Shown here: positions 7,926 to 15,800 of the stretch, piece by piece
How positions within the stretch are numbered: the first letter of the stretch is position 1
How the letters are laid out: each line of letters begins with the position of its first letter
Assembly (NCBI GenBank): GCA_947173865.1
Contig: CAMWGS010000002.1
Coordinates: 1-26,830 of the forward strand
Direction of reading: 5' to 3'
Source of the DNA: an uncultured Ruminococcus sp.
Lineage (GTDB): Bacteria; Bacillota; Clostridia; Oscillospirales; Ruminococcaceae
DNA length: 26,830 nt
The notes under the pieces: model-generated
Seen by the model: the letters and a program-made list of their open reading frames with translations, nothing else
What the model was told of the DNA's origin: nothing
The model's database searches: none
Translations under genes and position numbers: made by a program

Positions 7926-9090
7926 TTTGTGTGCAGATATTGGTTATAAAAGTATAAATCATTACGGTGAACAGCTCTGCGGTGATCATGTTGACATAGT
8001 TGAACAGAATGAAAATTCAACTGTAATAGTTCTTGCTGACGGTCTCGGAAGCGGTGTGAAAGCAAGTATTCTTTCAACCCTTACTTCTAAAATTATTTCA
8101 ACTATGATAGCGGAGGGACTTCCTGTTGAAGAATGTGTTTCGACCATAGCGGCAACACTGCCTGTATGTTCCGTGCGTGGTGTTGCTTATTCGACTTTTA
8201 CGATAATACGTCTTATAAACAACGAAACCGCTGAAATTATCCAGTACGACAATCCGCAGGTTATTTTTATACGTGATGCTGAAAGCACTGATTATCCGAA
8301 AACCGAAATGAACATAGACGGAAAGAAAATTTATCGTTCTGTAATGAAACTGCGTGAAAACGACATATTTGTTGCTATGAGTGACGGCTGTCCCCATGCA
8401 GGCATCGGCAATTCATATAATTTCGGCTGGAAAACCGAGGATATAACTTCATTTGTTGAGAGCCTTGTTCCTGTCGGATTCACGGCAAAGACTCTTTCAA
8501 CAATGATTGTTGACGAATGTGAAAAACTTTACGGATACAAGGCAGGTGACGATGCAACGGCTTGTGTTGTGAAAATCCGTAAAAGAGAACCTATGAACAT
8601 CCTGTTTGGTCCTCCCTCAAACCGTGACGACTGCGGAAGAATGATGAGTCTGTTCTTTTCAAAGGCTGGCAAGCATATAATCTGCGGAGGCACTACGGCT
8701 ACTATTGCGGGAAAGTGGCTCGGCAAACCTATAAGGGCAAGCCTTAAATTTGAGCGTAGCGACGTTCCCCCGACTGCTGAAATAGAGGGTGTTGACCTTG
8801 TTACAGAGGGTGTTATTACAGTAAGCAAGGTTCTTGAATATGCGGTTGACTATGTGAATGAAAATAAACTCTATGAGGAGTGGAGTTTTCAGGAAAACGG
8901 TGCTGCACAGATAAGCCGTATGCTTTTTGAGGAAGCAACTGATATAAATTTCTATGTCGGAAGGGCGGTGAACCCTGCACATCAGAATCCGAATCTGCCC
9001 ATAAATTTCAGTATAAAGATGAATCTTGTTCAGGAACTTTCAGAATGTCTGAAAAAAATGGGCAAAAGAATAAAGGTTAGTTATTTTTGA
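7918..9090 (+). CDS. PP2C/SpoIIE-type protein phosphatase with unassigned C-terminal domain
   Basis: The N-terminal ~220 residues form a PP2C/SpoIIE fold with the expected metal-binding acidic motifs: LADGLGSG (Asp41), SDGCPHAG (Asp156) and GDDATAC (Asp211-Asp212). It should remove phosphate from Ser/Thr residues of a partner protein. Residues ~222-390 form a second domain beginning NILFGPPSNRDDCG with a CGGTTATIAGKW motif, which I cannot assign. There are no membrane segments. Its start lies inside the end of the sensory hydrogenase gene (ATGAATGA arrangement), so the two proteins are probably made together and interact: the PAS hydrogenase as sensor, this as effector. The dephosphorylated target is not obvious in the window; the APH-fold protein at 5214 is one candidate counterpart. 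Confidence 0.8.
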   Translation: MNDLCADIGYKSINHYGEQLCGDHVDIVEQNENSTVIVLADGLGSGVKASILSTLTSKIISTMIAEGLPVEECVSTIAATLPVCSVRGVAYSTFTIIRLINNETAEIIQYDNPQVIFIRDAESTDYPKTEMNIDGKKIYRSVMKLRENDIFVAMSDGCPHAGIGNSYNFGWKTEDITSFVESLVPVGFTAKTLSTMIVDECEKLYGYKAGDDATACVVKIRKREPMNILFGPPSNRDDCGRMMSLFFSKAGKHIICGGTTATIAGKWLGKPIRASLKFERSDVPPTAEIEGVDLVTEGVITVSKVLEYAVDYVNENKLYEEWSFQENGAAQISRMLFEEATDINFYVGRAVNPAHQNPNLPINFSIKMNLVQELSECLKKMGKRIKVSYF

Positions 9091-9098
9091 GGTGACAT

Positions 9099-10523
9099 AT
9101 GAGAAAATTTGATACAAAAGTACAGTATCTTAAATATAAAGTACTGAGAGAGGTTGCAAAACAGGCGTGGAATGACACACTTCTTGAAAACCTTATGAGT
9201 ATTCCTAAAATTATAGTTCCGGGAAAAACACCTACAATGCGTTGCTGTGTTTATAAGGAAAGGGCTATTTTAGGGGAAATGGTGAAGCTTGCTATAGGCG
9301 GTGACAAGGAAAACCCGAATATAATTGAGGTCATTGACATTGCCTGTGATGAATGTCCTGCGGCAGGGTATGAAATAACCGATTCATGCAGGGGCTGTCT
9401 TGCACACCGCTGTGAAGAAGTATGTCCGAGAGGTGCAATTACATATGACCACAATCACACGGGGCATATTGATAAGGAAAAATGTGTTGAGTGCGGAAAA
9501 TGTGCGTCTGTTTGTCCTTATTCGGCAATTGTGAATAGAAAACGCCCGTGTCAGAATGCGTGCAAGATAAAAGCCATATATATTAATGATGAGAATGCGG
9601 CTTCAATTGATAATGACAAATGCATAGAATGTGGAGCTTGTGTTTATCAGTGTCCGTTCGGTGCTATTATGGACAAATCATATATCCTTGATGTAATTGA
9701 TATGCTTAAAAAAAGCGACGACGGAAAGAATTTCAAGGTATATGCGGTTGTTGCCCCGTCCATTTCAAGCCAGTTTTCATATGCAAAACTCGGACAGGTA
9801 ATAAGCGGACTCAAAAAACTCGGTTTCCATACTGTAGTGGAAGCGGCACTCGGTGCTGATATGGTTGCGGACGCTGAATCACGTGAACTTGCTGAAAAAG
9901 GTTTCCTTACAAGTTCATGCTGTCCTGCTTTTGTACAATATGTAAAATTTGCTTTTCCCGAAATGGCGGAACATATTTCGCATAATCTTTCACCTATGGC
10001 TTCCATTGCGAAGTATATAAAGGAAAGCCACGAAAATGCAAAAGTTGTGTTTATAGGTCCGTGTACTGCCAAAAAGTCGGAAGTTCAGCTTGAAACGGTA
10101 AAACCGTATGTTGATTCAGCCATGACTTTTGAAGAACTTCAGGCTTTGTTTGACAGCAGGGATATTGATATAACCACACTTGAAGAAGATGTCCTGAATA
10201 ATGCTTCATATTACGGAAGAATATTTGCAAGGAGCGGCGGACTTTCTGCGGCTGTTGAGCAGGGTCTGAAAGAAAACGATATTGAGGACTTTACACTTGA
10301 AGCCTGTATATGTGACGGAATAGAAGAATGCAGGGCTGCTCTCATGAAAGCAAAGCGTAATGTACTAAAGGCTAATTTTATTGAGGGAATGGCTTGCAAC
10401 GGTGGCTGTATTGGCGGAGCGGGTTGTCTTACTCACGGTGAAAAGAACAAGGCTCAGGTTGACAAGTATGGCAGGGAAGCTATGGAAAAGAATATATCAG
10501 ATGCTATATCAGTACTTAAATAA
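9099..10523 (+). CDS. hydA2: Group B [FeFe]-hydrogenase (HydA2 type)
   Basis: This 474-residue enzyme has a Cys-rich N-terminal region (DECP, GCLAHRCEEVCP) and ferredoxin motifs CVECGKCASVCP and CIECGACVYQCP (residues ~100-190). The H-cluster domain follows: L1 TSSCCPAF (Cys274, Cys275), L2 GPCTAKKSE (Cys322) and L3 MACNGGC (Cys433, Cys437). Length, the N-terminal Cys arrangement and the lack of NADH-binding modules fit the group B, non-bifurcating, ferredoxin-linked hydrogenases. In R. albus such an enzyme is described alongside HydS. It likely makes H2 from reduced ferredoxin during fermentation. The start is 8 bases after the phosphatase stop, with GAGGTG overlapping that stop. Confidence 0.87.
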   Translation: MRKFDTKVQYLKYKVLREVAKQAWNDTLLENLMSIPKIIVPGKTPTMRCCVYKERAILGEMVKLAIGGDKENPNIIEVIDIACDECPAAGYEITDSCRGCLAHRCEEVCPRGAITYDHNHTGHIDKEKCVECGKCASVCPYSAIVNRKRPCQNACKIKAIYINDENAASIDNDKCIECGACVYQCPFGAIMDKSYILDVIDMLKKSDDGKNFKVYAVVAPSISSQFSYAKLGQVISGLKKLGFHTVVEAALGADMVADAESRELAEKGFLTSSCCPAFVQYVKFAFPEMAEHISHNLSPMASIAKYIKESHENAKVVFIGPCTAKKSEVQLETVKPYVDSAMTFEELQALFDSRDIDITTLEEDVLNNASYYGRIFARSGGLSAAVEQGLKENDIEDFTLEACICDGIEECRAALMKAKRNVLKANFIEGMACNGGCIGGAGCLTHGEKNKAQVDKYGREAMEKNISDAISVLK

Positions 10524-10605
10524 TTTTACGTATAAAGCTTTTAATTGAAACTTTGTCATGGCTTTAAAGTATTGATTTTTATCGAAATGCATAAAATATA
10601 CTCTC

Positions 10606-10643
10606 TGTAATTGTAAATACCTACAAAATTACAATAATTTTTT
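10606..10643 (+). terminator. Weak AT-rich terminator candidate after hydA2
   Basis: TGTAATT (10606-10612) and AATTACA (10627-10633) can pair, extended by GTA/TAC inside across a two-base bulge. AATAATTTTTTT follows. The stem is AT-rich and weak, so I hold this loosely. No better terminator is visible in 10524-10651. Confidence 0.4.
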
Positions 10644-10651
10644 CTCAGTTA

Positions 10652-10680
10652 TTGACATTTGTGCATAATGGTGATATAAT
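10652..10680 (+). promoter_or_regulatory. Promoter of the pilus operon
   Basis: TTGACA (10652-10657) and TATAAT (10675-10680) are 17 bp apart, a perfect sigma-A consensus. About 80 bases of leader precede ATG 10767, with AAAGGCAGG as the ribosome binding site. No internal promoter was noticed further down the operon. Confidence 0.85.
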
Positions 10681-10766
10681 TATAACACTGAGATGATTAA
10701 TTGTTGCATTTTCACTTAAACTTGCCATAATTAAAAAAGTATAAAGAAAGGCAGGCTGATAATTTT

Positions 10767-11942
10767 ATGCTTTTAAAAAAATCCAGATTACTCAATATTA
10801 TTATCTGTATAATTACTGTTCTGTCACTTCTTTCATTGATTGTGCCGACACAGAAAATTCATGCAGAAGATGAAAACAAATCTCTTACGTTGGTATGCGT
10901 CAGCGATGATGTTATTCTTGCAGGTATGCAATGGAAACTGTATAAAGTAGGTGAACGGCGTAACATAGCACAGAATTTTATACAGACAGGCGATTTTGCG
11001 GCAATTCAGATTAATATGCGTAATCTGAGTGCTGAAAGAGTAACTGAGGCTGCTCAGTCGTTTCAGGCTTATGCAGTTGCAAATAAAATCCCTCCGCTGA
11101 GGGAAGGTACAACAGACCAGAACGGAGAAGTTACGTTTTCGGGTCTTGACGCAGGTCTTTATCTTTTGTCAGGAAAAATGCTTAAAATCGACAGCTATTA
11201 TTATGTACCTACCACATCTCTTGTCGAAATAAAAGAAGATGATGAGAATCTCAGATATGATGCATATCCCAAGTTTTCATATCAGGTAATGAATCAAACT
11301 CCGAAATCTTATACAGTAAGAAAAGTATGGCTGAATGATGAGGACAGAATTAATGAACGTCCTGCATCAGTTATTGTTGACCTTTATAAAGATGAAGAAT
11401 TTTATGATTCGGTTGTTCTTGATGATTCAAATAACTGGAGATACAGATGGGTTGATGACGAAGGTATTTCTACATGGGTTGTAATGGAAAGAGAGATTCC
11501 TGCCAATTATGAAATGAAAGTGGTTTATGATGTCAATGACGAATCACATTATCTCATTGAAAATTCTTATTTTGAAAATACCGATACAACTACAACAACT
11601 ACCACAACAACAACAACTAATGTAGTTTCAAATGATACGGTAACAACAATGACAACAACTGTTTCCGGTCCGATTGGCGACGGTTCGGCAACAAGAACTG
11701 ATACAACAACGGAAACTACAATTTCAGGTCCTGTGGGAGACGGTTCGGTTACAAGAACTAATACAACCACTTCACAGCAATCGGGAGGAAAGACAACATC
11801 TGCCTCGTCTAACAATAACAGTGGCGGAAAACTTCCTCAGACAGGACAGCTCTGGTGGCCTGTTGTACCGCTTTCAATCGGTGGAGTGATTCTTATTGCG
11901 GCAGGACTTACAATAAGAACAAGAAAAAAATCAGATGAATAA
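10767..11942 (+). CDS. Sortase-anchored ancillary (possibly basal) pilin with CnaB domain
   Basis: This 391-residue protein starts with a signal peptide ending near VPTQKIHA (~34). Residues ~38-170 form a SpaA/prealbumin-like domain (TTDQNGEVTFSGLDAGLYLL). Residues ~185-275 are a CnaB domain with the first-strand Lys in TVRKVW and a Glu in VMEREIPANY, the residues expected for an isopeptide crosslink. A Thr-rich linker (~275-340) with a 20-residue tandem repeat probably spans the cell wall. The C-terminus has LPQTG, a hydrophobic segment and RTRKK, a standard sortase signal. As the small first gene with one CnaB domain and a wall-spanning linker it resembles basal or minor pilins, but its place in the fibre is inference. 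Confidence 0.82.
   Translation: MLLKKSRLLNIIICIITVLSLLSLIVPTQKIHAEDENKSLTLVCVSDDVILAGMQWKLYKVGERRNIAQNFIQTGDFAAIQINMRNLSAERVTEAAQSFQAYAVANKIPPLREGTTDQNGEVTFSGLDAGLYLLSGKMLKIDSYYYVPTTSLVEIKEDDENLRYDAYPKFSYQVMNQTPKSYTVRKVWLNDEDRINERPASVIVDLYKDEEFYDSVVLDDSNNWRYRWVDDEGISTWVVMEREIPANYEMKVVYDVNDESHYLIENSYFENTDTTTTTTTTTTTNVVSNDTVTTMTTTVSGPIGDGSATRTDTTTETTISGPVGDGSVTRTNTTTSQQSGGKTTSASSNNNSGGKLPQTGQLWWPVVPLSIGGVILIAAGLTIRTRKKSDE
11641..11760 (+). repeat. Two tandem 60-bp units encoding a 20-residue linker repeat
   Basis: Bases 11641-11700 and 11701-11760 align end to end as two 60-bp units. Each encodes a Thr-rich piece followed by SGP(I/V)GDGS(A/V)TRT. They follow a run of Thr codons (about 11585-11620, mostly ACA/ACT). 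The array lies in the linker between the CnaB domain and LPQTG, where copy number could change linker length. Confidence 0.8.
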
Positions 11943-11968
11943 TAATTTTCCTTAAAAGGAGCGAGTGT

Positions 11969-12172
11969 ATGACTGATAAGGAACTGCATAAGCTTAAGCG
12001 TCCTGAACTGCTTGATTTGCTTTTATATATGCGTAAAGAACTTGATGAACTTCAGGAGGAAAATGAAAGTCTGAAAAGACAGCTTGAAAATTCAGAAGCA
12101 AACCGTGAAATACTTGAAAAGATTTTTCAGGCAGTCTGTCCGGAAGAAAGTAAAAAGGAGTCCGATGTATGA
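11969..12172 (+). CDS. Small coiled-coil protein of the pilus operon
   Basis: This 67-residue protein is almost entirely charged helix (LDELQEENESLKRQLENSE), with a heptad pattern typical of a coiled coil. It has no signal peptide or membrane segment, so it should be cytoplasmic. The start at 11969 follows AAAAGGAG. Its stop overlaps the start of the signal peptidase gene (ATGA at 12169-12172), so the two are translationally coupled. I do not recognise a named family. Its position suggests a helper of pilin export or of the signal peptidase, which is inference only. Confidence 0.72.
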   Translation: MTDKELHKLKRPELLDLLLYMRKELDELQEENESLKRQLENSEANREILEKIFQAVCPEESKKESDV

Positions 12173-12762
12173 GCAGAACTCCATTGAATTTTTCAAAGGA
12201 AAATCTTCCGACAGCAGAACAGTTTGAATCAGAACTGAAACGCATAAAATATCACAAGGATTTTTCAAAAATATTAAGAAGTACGGTTTCGTCGCTTCTT
12301 GTGGTTGCGGCAGTTGCGGTACTGATTTCAATGCTTTTGTTGCCTATTCTGCGAGTTACAGGTTCAAGCATGGCACCAACAATGCAGAATGACGAACTTG
12401 TTGTATGTTCCAAGAGAAGTAACTTTAAAGCAGGCGATATTGTGGCGTTCTACTACAATAATAAAATTCTCCTGAAAAGAGTTATAGGAACAGCAGGCGA
12501 TGTAATAGACATCAAAGAGGACGGCACTGTTTATTTAAATGGTGAAGAACTTGATGAACCTTACGTGAACGAAAAAGCTTTGGGAATATGTGATATTGAA
12601 TTGCCTTATCAGGTTCCCGATAACAGAATATTTGTAATGGGTGACCACCGTTCAGTTTCTGTTGACAGCCGTTCAACTACTGTTGGATGTATCGCCGACG
12701 AGTACGTTATAGGCAAAGTTATTTTAAGACTTTGGCCATGGAAAGTTATTGGTATGGTATGA
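12169..12762 (+). CDS. Signal peptidase I of the pilus operon (LepB/SipA-like)
   Basis: This 197-residue membrane protein has one N-terminal transmembrane segment (~45-62) followed by the S26 peptidase core. Box B GSSMAPTM has nucleophile Ser67, box D LLKRVIGTAGD has general base Lys103, and box E GDHRSVSVDSRS follows near 160-172. It should cleave signal peptides on the outer face of the membrane. Pilus islands of streptococci carry a related SipA/LepA protein that helps pilus assembly, and in S. pyogenes SipA is reported to lack the catalytic pair. Here both Ser and Lys are present, so it is probably an active peptidase. Confidence 0.9.
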   Translation: MSRTPLNFSKENLPTAEQFESELKRIKYHKDFSKILRSTVSSLLVVAAVAVLISMLLLPILRVTGSSMAPTMQNDELVVCSKRSNFKAGDIVAFYYNNKILLKRVIGTAGDVIDIKEDGTVYLNGEELDEPYVNEKALGICDIELPYQVPDNRIFVMGDHRSVSVDSRSTTVGCIADEYVIGKVILRLWPWKVIGMV

Positions 12763-12800
12763 TTTTTGAATTTTATGTAATAATTGATAATAAATTTTAG

Positions 12801-12817
12801 AGGAGGGAGCTTCATTG
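12801..12817 (+). promoter_or_regulatory. Strong Shine-Dalgarno with TTG start for the giant adhesin
   Basis: AGGAGG at 12801-12806 sits 8 bases before TTG 12815-12817. TTG opens the frame LKRFQSIIQKY, giving a proper positively charged N-region before the hydrophobic signal segment. A rare start codon behind a perfect ribosome binding site may set the level of this very large subunit below that of the major pilin. Confidence 0.8.
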
Positions 12818-15800
12818 AAGAGATTTCAATCTATAATTCAGAAATATATTACAAATCATCAGAAACATAAAAAATATCTTGCGGCAGTGCTTGCTCTGTC
12901 CATTTTGGTGTCATTTGCTGTGCCGCTGAGTCTTATTATGCCGGCTATAAGCATGACCGAAAGCGAATCACCAAAAGCTGATTTACCTGATTATAATGAT
13001 GGTATTATGACCTTGTCAGCTGAAAGTGAATATCCTGGTGCTGTAAATGTAACTCAGGCTGATACTTTTGAATTATACATTAATGTTGATGATAAAATTG
13101 CAGAATCAATCTATTCTGCTGTAAAGCAAAATGGTGTTATTAATGGTACTCCAAATGAAAAGTTTGGAGAAGTGACAGGCGATAAACTTGATATTTCATT
13201 TAATTTGGAATATAGATTCAGCGATGTTAGTGATAAATTTCCTCCGTCTGAGGGTAGTAACAGGTATATGATTGTAGAAACAAATAATCTTAATTTTCCT
13301 AACTATCCTATAGGCACAACTGGTAGTGTAACAGATGATAATTATCCAGATAATGCCAATAGATCAGGAACTTATACATTTAAGGAAGGATATATTTTAA
13401 TAGAATTCAATCAAGATTACATAGATTGGATTTATAGTGGAAGTAATACTGAAGATACTCGTTTATTAGGAGGTACTCTTAATTTTGAGGGTAACTTGAG
13501 TCGTGATGAAAACGGAAACGGAGAGCAGAAATTTTATGTTGCCGGAGAAGAGGTAAGTGTTAAATTTTCAAGCAGACATCCTGAAGTTAGTAACAAAAGT
13601 GGTTCTTTAACAAATCCGGCAGACGGTACAATTACATGGCAAGTTATAATTCTCAATACATATAAGGATGATTTAAGTAGTTATGTTTTAACAGACGAAA
13701 TGCTTGCAGATGCAACAGAAGTCAAATACAGTCCTGATAATGTAGGAAATCATGATGAAGGAAGTAATAAGATAACATTTAATAGCAACACAAAGAATCA
13801 GGAATATATAACAATTACTTATAAGACTCCTATAGGAAATCATAACCAGGGATATACAATAAACAATACAGCTACACTTACCAAAACTGATGATGTTACG
13901 TATGAGAGCCACAAAAATGGCAGTGTTTACCTTGATAAAAAGCCTGTAGAAGTTTCAAAAAGCGGTACTCCTGATTATAATAACGGCAAAATTAAATGGA
14001 CAATTACAGTAACAAGTAATTATGGAGAATCTTTAAATGGTTATCAGATAGTTGATGAGGCATTTAGCGGATTAAGTACAGTAAAAGTTAATGATGCTGA
14101 TGTTAATGTAAGCGGAAATACTTTAACTCTCCAGAATATAGATGGAAATGTTGCAAGAATTGAATATGAAACAACAGCTACAGAGGGTGATAACCGTAAT
14201 AGTGTTTATGTAAAAAAAGGCGATGATACGAAAGACAAACAAGAAAATGTAAATGTTACATATAAACAAAAGTCAGAGTTAGTTGAATTAAATAAATGGG
14301 GCGAATATAAGCCTGATACACATGAAGTTGAGTGGACAATTACAATTACTCCCGAAAACAACTACTATCTTAACGGATATGAACTTACAGATAGTCAGTT
14401 CCCGAATGATTTAAGTAAGTTTACAGAAATCAGTTGCGGAAGCGATAAGGTTGAGGTAAATAATGGTAAGTTAAAATTCAAAGATAACAGCAATGTTACA
14501 GGAACTGTTACAATCAAGTATAAAACTCCTGTAACCCTTCCTGAGGGAACACAGACAACAGCAGTTTCTAATGATATTGATGATAATCATCGTACATCAA
14601 CGGTTACAGCAGTAGTAACAAATATTACAGCAAGAAACTCAGTTTCTAAAAATGCAACCGGAAATACAAATCAGTCAGTAACCAGCAGTGGTAAAGTCAT
14701 AAGAGAAATAGGCTGGAAGGCAAGTATTACATCAGACGGTAAATTTGCAGGCAAAACTTATACTGATACACTTTCAGTTGTTGGAGACGGTGCAACACAT
14801 AATATTAATAAGGACAGTGCAAACTTTATTTTGAAAGCCAAGTCAACACAGTATGGTAGTGAAGTTACTTTGACAGAAGGTACAGACTATACAATTGATG
14901 TTGCGTCTGACGGTAAAAGCTTTGAAATTAAGTTCAGTGATAACTTTGATTCGTCAAATACCTATAATTATGTGGATATTACTTATAATACCATAGCTGA
15001 GTTAGGTTCGGACTATACTACGTATCAGTTTAAAAACGGTGCAGGCTTCAATGGAGCTACCGCAGAACCAGGACTGGGTCATTCCATTACACGTAATAAT
15101 CCGATTAGTACTGACTCAATGGGCTTGAATGTAGAAAAGAAATGGGACTCTACTTATGATGAAAATGATAAGATTCCCGTTACATTTAAGTTACAGTACA
15201 GAACAGGTACATATGAAGCACCATATTACTGGAAAGATGTCCATGGTTCAGGTGAAGATTACATTTTTGAAACAGATGCAAATTATAATAGTAGCAATAT
15301 TTATACAATTGAACTTGATAGTAATCAGAATTTTAAAACGTGGTTAAGTAATTTACCAAGGAAAACAACTGAAACCAAAGAGAATGGCGAAACAATTGAA
15401 ACTTATTATTACTACAGGGTGTTAGAAAAGAATCCGGATAGTAATGAGTATTTTGAAAATAATGGATATTTCGCGAAAGATGGTAAACTTTATTCAGTAA
15501 CATATACCGATGATAAACATGGAATCAACTATGATAATAGTTGTGTTAGCGTTACAAACAGAGCTTATAAAAATATCAATATTACTCCTGCTAAGAAATG
15601 GATAGACAATTCAAACAATGAAATTACTGATAATGGTAGAATTCCTGTAGATTCCATAACTATTGAGTTACAGAGAAGAACTGAATCAGATAATACTTGG
15701 AGTGAATGGAAAACCATTGTCACAAGTACGCTGACAAAAAGCGGTAACTGGCAGTTTTCTGATACTGATAAGGAAAAATATAAAAATCTTCCTTCTGCTG

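Noticed and set aside
10524..10766. Rex-type redox operator in front of the pilus operon or after hydA2
   Set aside because: No TTGTTAA-type inverted repeat was found there or upstream of 5214, so no redox operator is claimed.
11585..11760. CRISPR-like or mobile repeat array
   Set aside because: The repeats are in-frame codons for a Thr-rich linker, with no unique spacers, and no transposase or integrase gene lies in the window.
11567..11815. Minus-strand frame with a long Val run
   Set aside because: The Val run is simply the complement of the Thr-codon run in the pilin linker. It has no initiation signal.
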